Source of the DNA: Oscillibacter sp.
GTDB lineage: Bacteria > Bacillota > Clostridia > Oscillospirales > Oscillospiraceae
Length of the DNA: 59,823 nt
NCBI GenBank assembly: GCA_022795445.1
Contig: JAAWGR010000009.1
Coordinates: forward strand, 1 to 59,823
Direction: 5' to 3'
Shown one piece after another: positions 32,885-42,117 of the stretch. The notes under the pieces are model-generated. The model saw only the letters and a list, made by a program, of their open reading frames with translations, did no database searches and was not told the origin of the DNA. Both the position numbers and the translations under genes were made by a program. Positions within the stretch are counted from its first letter, which is position 1. Each line of letters begins with the position of its first letter.

Positions 32885-35800
32885 TCAACTCAAGTATTTG
32901 CCCAGGATGGACAAGAACAGGTCGATATCAAGCGGCTTTGCAATGTGCGCGTTCATGCCGTTTTTCAGCGCCGCCTCCTTGTCTTCCTCCATAGCGTTCG
33001 CCGTCATGGCGATGATAGGAAGGGTTTTCACGTCCTTCCGCGGCAGGGCGCGGATGGTTCGGGTCGCCTCATAGCCATCCATCACCGGCATTTGCACATC
33101 CATCAAGATGGCGTCATAGTAGCATTCTTCCACCTGGGACATCTTTTCTACGGCGTCGGTCCCATCCGGCACGGACTCCACTACAAATCCGGTTTCTTCC
33201 AAAATGGCCTCGGCAATCTCCCGGTTGAGTTCGTTATCCTCCACCAGCAGGATGCGCTTGCCGCTGAAATCCGCCTCTGTCCAGGAAGCCGCTTCTTCTT
33301 TCTCGGCCAGGTTGTTGGCGGCCAGCAGGACAGATTTCAAATCCGACATGAACAAAGGCTTCGCGCAGAAGGCCGTGACCCCCGCCTCTTTGGCCTCGCC
33401 CTCGATATCCGTCCAGTCATAGGCGGTAAGGATGATGATGGGCGCTTCGTGCCCAATGGCGGCACGGATCCGGCGGCAGGTTTCAATGCCGCTCATCTCC
33501 GGCATCTGCCAGTCGATGATATATGTATGGTAGGAGTTCCCCTCGTTATGGGCGCTCTTGGCCCGGTAGGCCGCTTCCCGGCCGGAGGTGGTCCACTCCG
33601 CCTGCATCCCGATCTGCTTGAGCATTCGGGTCACGCTCTCGCAGCTGTCGCAGTCGTCGTCCACCACAAGGGCCCGCCGGCCTTCCAACTCCTGGATCTG
33701 GGCCGCGTTCTTCTCCACATCCTGAATCTTCAGGCTCAGCTCCACCCGGAATTCGCTGCCCTTGCCTTTTTCGCTCTGGACACGGATGGTCCCGCCCATC
33801 ATTTCCACGATATTCTTCGTAATCGCCATGCCCAGCCCTGTACCCTGGATGCCGGTCTTTGTAGTGCTGGACTCCCGCTCAAACGGCTCAAAAATGTGCT
33901 CCACAAAGTCCTGGGACATACCGATGCCATTGTCTTGCACCAAGAACACATAGTCCCCATAACCCCGGTGGAAGGTGGCCTCCTGGATGATGCGGAAGCT
34001 CACGGTACCGCCTGCCGGGGTGTACTTTACAGCGTTGCTCAGCAAGTTGACAAAAATCTGGCTCAGCTTCAGGGCATCCGCAATAATATCCTCGTTGGAC
34101 ACGTCGAAGGTGTCAATGAACAACTCCAGCTGCTTGGCCTTCACCTGAGGCTGGATGATGTTCACCAGATTGTGGGTCAGCTCCGAGATGTTGCACTCCT
34201 GTTCCTTGATCTGAACCTTACCGCTCTCAATGCGGCTCATATCCAAGATATCGTTGATCAGGCTCAGAAGATGGTTGCTGGAAGATAGTACCTTCTGCAG
34301 GCAGTCCCGCACCTGGTTTTGGTTGTCAATGTGGCTGACGGCAAGGGTGGTAAAGCCGATGATGGCGTTCATAGGGGTGCGGATGTCGTGGGACATGTTG
34401 GAGAGGAAGGTGGTTTTGGCGCTGTTGGCGTGCTGCGCCTGCATCAGGGCCTCCTGAAGGGCTTGGGTCTGCTCCCGCTGTTTCTGCACCTGGGCGGTGA
34501 TGTCCTTAGAGACGACCATGACCATCACATCTCCGGTCTTGTCGTCCCTGGTCATGATGAAAGACTGACGCACACACATTGGTTCCCGCTCAGGAACCTG
34601 TCCCCAGTAATCGACGGTGACTTCTGCCTCCCCCTGCTCAAAGCGTTCCATCAAGTGCTCTGGATTCACCACAGCGCTGTACTCCTCCAAGGATTCCCCT
34701 AAAATATAGGATTTCCAATTCTCGAAGCACACAGAAGCCTGGCAGGGCGCCTTCAAGCCAACCTTTTCCAGCAGGGAAACCGGCCGGCCATCGACCATAC
34801 GCACAACATCCCGCTCAATGAGGTTCCGGGTAAGGTTGAACTCAAAGGTAGAGAAAGCGGCGGAGGCGATAGCAATCCGGTACTGCCGTTCCTTGCGGTT
34901 GGCCTGGGAAATCACTGCCTGGGCCTTGAGTTCTTTTTCTTTCAGCCCGGTGATATTCTGCCGGAGGAACAGGGCCTTGCTGGCCCGGCCCTCCCGCCGC
35001 TCCAGGCAAATGATATTGAGATGTTCCCAGATAGCGCCGGCGCTCTGGCTGAGCTTATACTCAAACTGGACATCCGTGGTATCCGCCAGTCCCTCAACAA
35101 TGGACTCCTGGGTCAGCTGTTCCGTGAAGCGCCGCCGGTCCGGCTCCTCCGCCAGAAAGGCGCACAGGTAAGCGGCGAAATCCTCATACTGGCCGGCACT
35201 GGCAAAATCGGGGCATTCCGGCACGCTTTTGGCAAGGAAACGGTAGGTGCCTTCCTCTAAATCCACCAGGATAAAGCGTTCAAACAGGGTTCTCACGCCG
35301 CTGATGACATATCCCATCTCCCGGTTTTCTTGTTCCAGCTGCCGCCGCATCTTCCGGTTCCGAACCAACAGGAAGAGGATGTAAACGACAAACAAGCCAA
35401 TCAGGATGGTCTGCAATACCATGCCGATATAATTTGCATCCTGAATCATCGCCTGGGTAATGCTCTGGGGGTAGGTCTGTACCAACACATAGTCGCTGTT
35501 AGGTACACGGAGGACGCACAAATTGTCCGTCAGGCTGCCGGGGGCGCAGATCAGGCCGGCTTCACCGGTCTTGCTGCGGAAGACCTCCCAGGCGCGGGAA
35601 GCGGTTTCCGCGTCGATGACGCCGGTCTCGCACAGTGTTTGCAGCAGGGGCATGTCGTCGCTGACGCCGTTGGAGGAGGCAATGGTCTGCCCATCCTGGG
35701 TACACAAGTAGACGCCCGCCGTCTCGCCAAAATAAGTGGTTGCCAACATTTCCTGCAAATAGTCCTCCGCAAAGTACAGACCCAGCAGCATCCCGAAGAT

Positions 35801-36277
35801 CTCATCGTCGTGCCACAGGGGGGAATAAAAAACCATCATTTTCTGGTTGGCCTGCCAAGAGTCAAAGACCACGGTACCACCGTTTTCCCCCTGCATGCCG
35901 CTCTGGAAATAGGCGCGGCCGATGCTGCTGTTGGTTTGGCCGTTGGAGGACAGGTTGACGCCTGCCGCGTTGGTAAAGTTCAAGGCGTCGAAGTCCGAAT
36001 TTTCCTCCATTTCCCGCAGCATTTCCGCACTCATATCCGGTTCGTTCAGCGTCAGGCTGAGGATATAAGAGTAGTTACGGACCCGCCGGAGGGCGTTGGT
36101 CAGCTCGCCGTCGATCCGCAGGGCTGTTTGCCGGGCGGAATCCAGTGCATAATTCAGGCAGCGTTCTTCAATCTGCTTGCTGTTCTCTGTGGAGTACCAC
36201 CGGAACAGCAGGCACATGGCTACCATCAAAACCAGTATGTATAATACGTTTTGCCAGGTCTTTTTGGTGGTGCGCAT
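32885..36277 (-). CDS. Hybrid sensor histidine kinase with two receiver domains
   Basis: 1130 residues. TM helix about 10-26, an extracytoplasmic dCache-like sensor about 30-280, second TM about 283-305, then PAS-like regions to about 620. A HisKA helix carries FLSNMSHDIRTPMNAI. The ATPase domain has NLLSNAVKYTP, DNGIGM and GTGLGMAI. Receiver 1 has its Asp in YIIDWQMPEMSG, receiver 2 in AILMDVQMPVMDG. Two receivers without a visible HPt domain imply a separate phosphotransfer partner. It has no adjacent target gene, and the ligand is unknown. Confidence 0.93.
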   Translation of the reverse strand: MRTTKKTWQNVLYILVLMVAMCLLFRWYSTENSKQIEERCLNYALDSARQTALRIDGELTNALRRVRNYSYILSLTLNEPDMSAEMLREMEENSDFDALNFTNAAGVNLSSNGQTNSSIGRAYFQSGMQGENGGTVVFDSWQANQKMMVFYSPLWHDDEIFGMLLGLYFAEDYLQEMLATTYFGETAGVYLCTQDGQTIASSNGVSDDMPLLQTLCETGVIDAETASRAWEVFRSKTGEAGLICAPGSLTDNLCVLRVPNSDYVLVQTYPQSITQAMIQDANYIGMVLQTILIGLFVVYILFLLVRNRKMRRQLEQENREMGYVISGVRTLFERFILVDLEEGTYRFLAKSVPECPDFASAGQYEDFAAYLCAFLAEEPDRRRFTEQLTQESIVEGLADTTDVQFEYKLSQSAGAIWEHLNIICLERREGRASKALFLRQNITGLKEKELKAQAVISQANRKERQYRIAIASAAFSTFEFNLTRNLIERDVVRMVDGRPVSLLEKVGLKAPCQASVCFENWKSYILGESLEEYSAVVNPEHLMERFEQGEAEVTVDYWGQVPEREPMCVRQSFIMTRDDKTGDVMVMVVSKDITAQVQKQREQTQALQEALMQAQHANSAKTTFLSNMSHDIRTPMNAIIGFTTLAVSHIDNQNQVRDCLQKVLSSSNHLLSLINDILDMSRIESGKVQIKEQECNISELTHNLVNIIQPQVKAKQLELFIDTFDVSNEDIIADALKLSQIFVNLLSNAVKYTPAGGTVSFRIIQEATFHRGYGDYVFLVQDNGIGMSQDFVEHIFEPFERESSTTKTGIQGTGLGMAITKNIVEMMGGTIRVQSEKGKGSEFRVELSLKIQDVEKNAAQIQELEGRRALVVDDDCDSCESVTRMLKQIGMQAEWTTSGREAAYRAKSAHNEGNSYHTYIIDWQMPEMSGIETCRRIRAAIGHEAPIIILTAYDWTDIEGEAKEAGVTAFCAKPLFMSDLKSVLLAANNLAEKEEAASWTEADFSGKRILLVEDNELNREIAEAILEETGFVVESVPDGTDAVEKMSQVEECYYDAILMDVQMPVMDGYEATRTIRALPRKDVKTLPIIAMTANAMEEDKEAALKNGMNAHIAKPLDIDLFLSILGKYLS

Positions 36278-36447
36278 GGGAAACCGCCTCCCTCACTGAA
36301 CTGAGATATGGATTCAAAGCAAAAGTAACAAACTTATTTTATCACTTTTTCCCAAAAAAGTATAGGGCATGTTCTAAAAAAATTGTGCCGCCGCGCTTTC
36401 TCCGGTTCTGGAGCGGGAAAAGCGCGGTTACGGTTGTCAGGTTTCCT

Positions 36448-36476
36448 TTGACAAATTCGGGAAAATATGGGATACT
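36448..36476 (+). promoter_or_regulatory. Promoter of the HAD hydrolase gene
   Basis: Consensus TTGACA, a 17-base spacer and GATACT, about 65 bases before the start. Confidence 0.6.
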
Positions 36477-36541
36477 GAAAAAAGTCCTTACGAAAAATAG
36501 AGGAAGCAGGGCGTTCGCCCTTCTATAAACAGGAGTTTTTT

Positions 36542-37318
36542 ATGGATGTATTGAGGAAAAAGCAAGGGTTCATCTGCGACATGGACGGTGTGATTTACCA
36601 TGGCAACCAACTGTTGCCGGGAGTGAAGAAATTTGTCAGCTGGTTAGCAAAGGAGGGAAAGAACTACCTGTTCCTGACCAATTCCAGCCAGCATACCCCC
36701 AAGGAGCTTCAGCAGAAGCTGGCCCGCATGGGGCTGGATGTGGACGCGTCCCACTTTTATACCAGCGCCTTGGCGACAGCCTGCTTCCTGGACAGTCAGG
36801 CGCCGGGCTGCAGCGCCTACGTGGTAGGCGAGCACGGCATTTTGAATGCGCTGTATGACAAGGGCATTCCCTACAATGATGTGAACCCGGATTACGTGGT
36901 TGTGGGCGAGTCTTCCGCGTACAACTTGGAACAGATGACAAAGGCAATTCGCCTGGTAAACAATGGGGCGAAGCTGATTGGTACAAACCCGGATTTGACC
37001 GCGCCGGCGGAGGACGGCATAGTGCCGGCCTGCCGGGCCTTGATCGCTCCAATCGAACTGGCTACTGGCAAGAATGCTTATTTTGTGGGGAAACCCAATC
37101 CCTTGATGATGCGGACCGGCCTCCAAATGCTGGGCGTACACTCCGGCAATGCGGTCATGGTAGGAGACCGGATGGATACAGACATCATTGCCGGGATCGA
37201 GACGGGCTTGGATACGGTGCTGGTGCTCTCTGGCGTCTCGACGCGGGAAACCTGTGCGCAATACCCCTACCGCCCCCGCTTTATCCTGAACGGAGTGGGA
37301 GAAATTCCCGGCAAATAA
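36542..37318 (+). CDS. HAD-IIA family phosphatase (NagD-like)
   Basis: A 258-residue hydrolase. The nucleophile motif is GFICDMDGVIYHG; motif II is LFLTNSSQ, and the Asp-rich motif IV is VMVGDRMDTDIIAG. A type IIA cap lies between about residues 80 and 180. NagD-type enzymes dephosphorylate sugar phosphates and nucleotides with broad specificity. Start at 36542 follows CAGGAG. Single-gene unit. Confidence 0.9.
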   Translation: MDVLRKKQGFICDMDGVIYHGNQLLPGVKKFVSWLAKEGKNYLFLTNSSQHTPKELQQKLARMGLDVDASHFYTSALATACFLDSQAPGCSAYVVGEHGILNALYDKGIPYNDVNPDYVVVGESSAYNLEQMTKAIRLVNNGAKLIGTNPDLTAPAEDGIVPACRALIAPIELATGKNAYFVGKPNPLMMRTGLQMLGVHSGNAVMVGDRMDTDIIAGIETGLDTVLVLSGVSTRETCAQYPYRPRFILNGVGEIPGK

Positions 37319-37393
37319 GCGTGGGGGCAAATTGGAAAAGCAATCGGCGTCTGTGGGCAGGGAATCACAGGCGCCGGTTTCTATTTCTGTGTG

Positions 37394-37621
37394 TTACCAC
37401 TCTTTTTTTACCGCGGTTTCCTCAACTTGGTACTGGTACAGGAACTCTTGCAGGTCGGCGCTGCTGCGGATCAGCATCAATTCCTCAAATTTTCCGCTGG
37501 TCGTATCCTTGAAACCGGCAACTTGTTCGCCTGTGCAGATACTGGCGCAGATTACCGGGATTTTCCCGGTTTTGTCATAAGCTGCGATCTTCGGTTTCCT
37601 GTGCTTTCCAAATCCAAACAT
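37394..37621 (-). CDS. Small conserved hypothetical protein
   Basis: A 75-residue soluble protein beginning FGFGKHRKPKIAAYDKTGKI and containing VICASICTGEQVAGFKDTTS, two cysteines in a CxxxxC-like arrangement. The pattern is familiar from Clostridia but I know no function. Start ATG 37621 follows GAGGAG. It lies 40 bases downstream of the tyrosine phosphatase gene and is probably co-transcribed. Confidence 0.65.
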   Translation of the reverse strand: MFGFGKHRKPKIAAYDKTGKIPVICASICTGEQVAGFKDTTSGKFEELMLIRSSADLQEFLYQYQVEETAVKKEW

Positions 37622-37661
37622 GGATCGTCTCCTCACTGCCTTTTTCTCAAATGGCTTTTGC

Positions 37662-38117
37662 TCACTTGCGCTGGAGCTGTTCCAGGAGGCTCTGGCAGCC
37701 TGCCAGCACATCCTGCCAGGTTGTTTCAAAGTCCCCGGTATACCAAGGGTCGTCAACGTCGCCGGAGCGGCCAGCGTACTCCATCAATGGGTGGATTTTG
37801 TTCTCCGGGTCGCCGCCGCAAATACGGTTCATGTTCCGGATGTTGGCACGGTCCATCCCAATCAGGAGGGCGAAAGCCTGATAATCGCTCTTTTGGAGCT
37901 GCCGCGCCGTTTTTCCTGCGCAGCGGATGCCATGTTCCGCCAGTTTCTGGCGGGCAGGAGGATAGACTGGGTTCCCAATTTCCTCTGTGCTGGTGGCGGC
38001 GGATTCGATGTGAAACTGGGCTTCCAGCCCTGCCTTCTGCACAAGATCCTTCATGATAAACTCCGCCATCGGGCTGCGGCAAATGTTGCCGTGGCATACA
38101 AATAGAATTTTTACCAT
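37662..38117 (-). CDS. Low-molecular-weight protein tyrosine phosphatase
   Basis: A 151-residue phosphatase with the P-loop VCHGNICRSPMAEF at the N-terminus (CxxxxxRS) and the general-acid motif DDPWYTGDF near residue 120. It removes phosphate from tyrosine or arginine side chains, often in exopolysaccharide or stress control. No kinase partner is nearby. Length and motifs are complete, so it is probably functional. Confidence 0.93.
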   Translation of the reverse strand: MVKILFVCHGNICRSPMAEFIMKDLVQKAGLEAQFHIESAATSTEEIGNPVYPPARQKLAEHGIRCAGKTARQLQKSDYQAFALLIGMDRANIRNMNRICGGDPENKIHPLMEYAGRSGDVDDPWYTGDFETTWQDVLAGCQSLLEQLQRK

Positions 38118-38177
38118 ATCTCACATTTCCCTTTATAAGTCTACAAACCCTGTTATATCAATGGGTTCCATGTTTTT

Positions 38178-38471
38178 TCAGATTTTAGTGCGCGGTCCGT
38201 TCCCTGCATAAATCATAATACTTTCCGCCCCGCTCCTGGACAAGCTGGTGATCGTGCTGTATCCTCTGCCATCCTGACAGAGCTTAATGATCCACTGTTG
38301 AGATGCTTGAATTTTCTGTTCCTTTTCCCGCAGTTCTTTCAAATCCGAGGAATCGATGGTCTGCCGTTTTTCGCGAATATCCGTGTACTGACACAGATAA
38401 ATCAGGTCTTTCCTCTGGCTCTCTTCTGTCCGCAACACTTGGCCTTTTGCGTCTTTGCGTTTCTCGGACAT
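38178..38471 (-). pseudogene. Truncated Tn916-type integrase (arm-binding domain only)
   Basis: The N-terminus SEKRKDAKGQVLRTEESQRK closely follows the start of Tn916-family tyrosine integrases, and SSDLKELREKEQKIQ matches the end of their arm-binding domain. After about residue 55 the sequence is unrelated, and the catalytic domain (about 300 residues with RHRY residues) is absent. It has a good ribosome binding site. It is a fossil of a conjugative transposon next to its excisionase remnant. Confidence 0.7.
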
Positions 38472-38583
38472 AGAAAACTCCTTTCCGTGGTGAAAAGAGC
38501 CTTAAAATGATGTATTCATTATAGCACAAGAAGCACCGTCATAGCAAGACCGCCTTTACCAGCACCGTGCACAAATCATGCCC

Positions 38584-38778
38584 TTAAATGGAATATGCCT
38601 GCTCGATAAACAGATCGAACTGACAGAGCTTTATCAGCCTTTTATTTCCCACCCACAAGACGAACTTGCAGGATTCATCATTTGTAATACCCCACCGCTT
38701 GTTTATCTCAATTCCTGAGTAAGCGTCTGCTTCTTCCAAGCTCAGATTGCTCTTTTGGCAAACAGGGATTTCTTTCAT
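38584..38778 (-). CDS. Excisionase-like protein of Tn916 type (probably vestigial)
   Basis: About 64 residues. KEIPVCQKSNLSLEEADAYS and CKFVLWVGNKRLIKLCQFD match the layout of Tn916-family excisionases: a conserved IPVWEKY-type start, an HTH, then LxxNGNRxxIKRKxFE. Key residues differ from the family (Cys for Trp, a shortened helix), so activity is doubtful. In the family xis precedes int, as here: it lies upstream of the truncated integrase. An alternative start at 38793 adds five residues. Confidence 0.6.
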   Translation of the reverse strand: MKEIPVCQKSNLSLEEADAYSGIEINKRWGITNDESCKFVLWVGNKRLIKLCQFDLFIEQAYSI

Positions 38779-38891
38779 AAGCAAGTTCTCCATATAATTG
38801 ACAGCCGCGCCTGGCGGGGCTGTTATTCCGCAGCATCATTCTGAACGTGTGCCGAACCGGGTCTCGGACTCACGTTGATCGCTTGTCCAGC

Positions 38892-39737
38892 TTACCCATT
38901 TCGCAGAGGACGCAGCTCCTTCAGGCTCTCCTGCGCGCCGCATTCTAAAATATATGGAGCAATTTCTTCGTAAGCCTTTTCCGGCGAACCTGCTTCGGAT
39001 GGGATATAGGTCCATTGTGTCAGAAAGCTGTGAGCATAATTGCAATGGGTGTTCCCGGTATAAATCTGTACCAAGGGGTCGGTGATCCAGTTGCCGTCAG
39101 AAGCTGCACAGTCGCTCCGATAGGTAAAGTACCGCTGCCCTTCCTTCATATAAATGATATTCACTGTTAGTTGATCTTCTGCGATGTCCAACCGTTCTAT
39201 CCTCCCGGCCATTTCATTGTAATCGTTCTCGGCCTCCACCTTTTCAAAATAGAAGTATTCCCTCCAGGCGGCCAGTATTTCCTGCTCCATATTGTGGTAC
39301 TGCTCCGGCACAAGCAGATTCAGCGTCAAATCGTCCTGCACGATCTGTTCTGCCAGTTCCGAACCATCCGCTGTTTCAATGGGATTCCATTTGAAATATT
39401 CCCGGCTTACCTGCACAGACATCCCGGCGGGGGCAATCTCGATAGGAACCTCCGGGTGATTCATGGAATACAGGGGAGTACCCTCATCATCAATGGCCTG
39501 ATAATTGTATGCATCCATCACAAATGCTCCCGCTTTTTCCTCCAGCATGGCCAGCAGTTTCTGGCTGCGCTGTGCAATCTCCAGATATGCCGCATCGCTT
39601 TCATCTTCTCCGCTGTTGTAGACCACCGTGCGGTAAAGGGGGTCCTCCCATTTGGGGTCCGACGGTTCCCTCCCTGCACAGCCTGCAAGTGTCAGCAGTG
39701 CGGCCAATAATGCCGCCCAAGTCAATAGCTTTCTCAT
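38892..39737 (-). CDS. Lipoprotein resembling the exported region of bacteriocin-type ABC permeases (DUF1430-like)
   Basis: About 281 residues. A lipobox signal (LLAALLTLAGCAG) is followed by an exported domain: FKWNPIETADGSELAEQIV, LVPEQYHNMEQEILAAWREY and FTYRSDCAASDGNWITDPLV. This pattern recalls the extracytoplasmic part of DUF1430 bacteriocin-associated membrane proteins, but the flanking membrane helices are missing. A broken FtsX permease lies just upstream, so it may descend from a dismantled transporter, or be a genuine lipoprotein relative. Start follows AAAAAGGAGAG. Confidence 0.6.
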   Translation of the reverse strand: MRKLLTWAALLAALLTLAGCAGREPSDPKWEDPLYRTVVYNSGEDESDAAYLEIAQRSQKLLAMLEEKAGAFVMDAYNYQAIDDEGTPLYSMNHPEVPIEIAPAGMSVQVSREYFKWNPIETADGSELAEQIVQDDLTLNLLVPEQYHNMEQEILAAWREYFYFEKVEAENDYNEMAGRIERLDIAEDQLTVNIIYMKEGQRYFTYRSDCAASDGNWITDPLVQIYTGNTHCNYAHSFLTQWTYIPSEAGSPEKAYEEIAPYILECGAQESLKELRPLRNG

Positions 39738-39808
39738 TTTACATTCTCTCCTTTTTGTTAAACGGTTCGATTTCCAGAGAAATCTGCTTTTCTTCCTCAC
39801 TGCCGCAG

Positions 39809-39958
39809 CTACTCGATCATGCTGGCTTTGGCGACTTGGCGGTATAACAGCGCCGGTATTGCCACAGTCAGGAAGAGCAGAAACGGGTATATCGCCCACA
39901 TAGGCCACATGATAAAGCGAAATGTGTTTATGGGGCAGAGGGATAAACCGAAACTCAT
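39809..39958 (-). pseudogene. C-terminal fragment of an FtsX-type ABC permease
   Basis: The frame encodes MWPMWAIYPFLLFLTVAIPA then LLYRQVAKASMIE and a stop, the last helix and tail of an FtsX-family permease, whose tails normally continue into a longer helix such as ERLRxxE. After the stop the bases still read LRQ-like sequence, so a premature TAG is likely. The upstream part of the permease and its ATPase are gone. Confidence 0.6.
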
Positions 39959-40025
39959 CCTGTATCTTCCCAATTATCAGAAAAATCAAAAGAACCATAT
40001 TTCCGCAAGAAAAAGCGATATTCCT

Positions 40026-40220
40026 TTATGCTTTGCCAAAAAGCAATAAAAAAGACTTTACTTCGGCAAGTGAACCATGGCAGCTTTCCATATCGACCGC
40101 AATGCCATAATCTTCCTCTTCCGAAATATGTAAATGCCCGTCATCTGCAACACACAGTTGGTCCACATCTATAATAAACTTTGCATTATCTCCATAACGG
40201 TTATATACGTTATGGCCTCC
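40026..40220 (-). pseudogene. Short start-less frame, remnant of an unidentified gene
   Basis: Frame encodes DNAKFIIDVDQLCVADDGHL then HISEEEDYGIAVDMESCHGS and ends FGKA. It is acidic with plausible codon use, but no ATG, and no ribosome binding site at a usable distance. Not recognised. The rest of 39959-40334 shows nothing I can support. Confidence 0.3.
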
Positions 40221-40334
40221 TCAATAGCAGATTGCAGATCTAAGAAAAAGGTTCCATCTCGATTTGTTCCCCTTTCTTTTTGTGAAAAAGCGGGACTGTT
40301 TTTGTATGATCCCGCCCGCCTAAAGAGCAAGCTG

Positions 40335-41228
40335 TCAGGCCAGAATATCCAAGCGTTTATAATCTGCGATTCTTTTCCTAGTTTCCTCCCAGGTGAAGCG
40401 GCCGCGAACAAAATCATAGTCGCTCCAAATACGCTGGAGCTCCGCCTTGATCTGGGGGACATCCTCCAGCCTGTCCACACCGGAGCGGACGTAGTAGTCA
40501 GGCAGCAGGGCGCAGCCCACGATGCTGCTCTCGACCTGGGGCAGCTCCTCCATGCCCTGGCTCAGAGCGTCCAGCAAGCGCAGATGGCTGTTGGCATAAC
40601 CGTTCAGCTCCTGTTCCACTCCAAACAGGCCGTTCAGGTCGAACAGCTGGAAGGGCGGCCTGCCCGGGACCTCGATCTCGCCGCTGTAATAGACCGGCTT
40701 GCCGTTGAGCATATAGAGCATGCTGCACATATCCAGCAAGCGCTGGCAGGCCTCTTGAGAGGGCAGGGTCTGGAAGGAGTGAAACATCAAATCCACTGCC
40801 CATTCCAGTTGGCCCAGCACCTCACAGCCTGGCAGCCTGGCCAGCCGTTCCCCCAGCCGCACCAACCGGGCAATGGACAGCAGCCCCCACACCCGGACTT
40901 GGGGGGCGTTCAGTTCCTCCGCCCTGGCCTCAATTTCGGCGGGAACGGTATTGTAGAACAATCCATCCTCCTCATCCAGCCGTCCAATACGGTCAGAGCA
41001 GTCATCTATAATTTTCTCCCCCACCTTATCATAGATATTGTCATCCGCGCTGTAAATGGTGTCCGCCCGGTGGAGCCACAGCTGGGCTTTATGTAGGTCG
41101 CCTGCATCCATAGCGCTCACGCCCAGCTCGTAATAGGTCCTGGACACCCCAGCCCAGTCCCTTTTTCTCTGGAACTCAGCCAGCTGCTCCTTCGGGGACT
41201 TTTTCTTCTTTTTTCCGAATCCAAACAC
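40335..41228 (-). CDS. Hypothetical soluble protein
   Basis: About 297 residues. A lysine-rich start (FGFGKKKKKSPKEQLAEFQR) leads into a helical, tetratricopeptide-like segment (WAGVSRTYYELGVSAMDAGD, then HKAQLWLHRADTIY). The rest has no motif I know. I prefer the GTG at 41228, at proper distance from ACAGGAG; an ATG at 41237 lies too close to that site. Single gene between remnants. Function unknown. Confidence 0.6.
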   Translation of the reverse strand: MFGFGKKKKKSPKEQLAEFQRKRDWAGVSRTYYELGVSAMDAGDLHKAQLWLHRADTIYSADDNIYDKVGEKIIDDCSDRIGRLDEEDGLFYNTVPAEIEARAEELNAPQVRVWGLLSIARLVRLGERLARLPGCEVLGQLEWAVDLMFHSFQTLPSQEACQRLLDMCSMLYMLNGKPVYYSGEIEVPGRPPFQLFDLNGLFGVEQELNGYANSHLRLLDALSQGMEELPQVESSIVGCALLPDYYVRSGVDRLEDVPQIKAELQRIWSDYDFVRGRFTWEETRKRIADYKRLDILA

Positions 41229-41403
41229 AAAAATCATCTCCTGTTGTATTTTTTGTTGACACAAAATCATCATACCATCATTTTTTTACGGGGTCAATTC
41301 CATCTGTCCTTATACATTTCCAAGTAGTGAGGGAGTTTGACCAAAATAGCTGCTCCCAAAGCTATGAAGCCGATCATACCAATGAAGCCCGATGGTTTTG
41401 GCC

Positions 41404-42117
41404 TTACTCAATATTTTTCAAAGCGTCTAAAACCTCTGCAGGTTCCGCTGTTTCTACAAACACTCCGATGCAGCAATCGCCAGCGCGGATATAGGCAGCG
41501 CCATTTTTTTCAAGAACGGATACTGTTACTTCCTCCTTGGAGGAATAAATGCTTATATCTGTTTTGGGTTCATAGTTCAAAACACAGATGGTAAACATAT
41601 CTCCAAACGCTCCCGGCTCTGGTGCAATCGCTCCACCATCCTCCGCAAATTTCTGTTCCGGTATTTCACCGGTAATATACTCGATTCGCAGCATATTATA
41701 CTGTGTTCCATCTTTCATAATCGTATTGTAAATGCTTCCGCGTCCGTAATGAAACCCATCCGGCAGCTGTTTGGGAAGATGCTCTGCTAACAGATTATCT
41801 AAAGATTCCCTCTCCGTAAGACTTACAACCTCTGCTGAATCCACATTTTCTTCACGTTCAGTTGCCGGATATACAGCAACGCTGTACATGCCGCTTTCTA
41901 TATCGCCGCCTGTATCGACAAAATCAGGCACAGAACCGCCGCCGGAAGATAAAATGCTCTGCTGTAAAAGAACCGCAGCGCCCACAGCAAAGCATAGGCA
42001 CGCCGCCAGCGATCCCCAGACCTTCCAATTCATTTTCTTCATCACAGTTGCTTTAGCCCCTTTCACGATGTCGTCATCAAGTTCACCAAGGACTTCAAAA
42101 AAATCTTCTTTCCTCAT
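41404..42117 (-). CDS. Membrane-anchored anti-sigma-type protein
   Basis: A 237-residue protein. The cytoplasmic N-terminus starts RKEDFFEVLGELDDDIV, followed by one TM helix (about 32-53) and an exported C-terminal domain of DUF4367-like character (LPKQLPDGFHYGRGSIYN, CCIGVFVETAEP). It overlaps the sigma factor gene by four bases and probably holds that sigma at the membrane until a signal arrives. No classical zinc-binding HxxxCxxC is visible. Confidence 0.8.
   Translation of the reverse strand: MRKEDFFEVLGELDDDIVKGAKATVMKKMNWKVWGSLAACLCFAVGAAVLLQQSILSSGGGSVPDFVDTGGDIESGMYSVAVYPATEREENVDSAEVVSLTERESLDNLLAEHLPKQLPDGFHYGRGSIYNTIMKDGTQYNMLRIEYITGEIPEQKFAEDGGAIAPEPGAFGDMFTICVLNYEPKTDISIYSSKEEVTVSVLEKNGAAYIRAGDCCIGVFVETAEPAEVLDALKNIE

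Noticed and set aside
32600..34288. A 562-codon plus-strand frame
   Set aside because: Antisense to the well-supported hybrid histidine kinase; composition shows no protein-like motifs.
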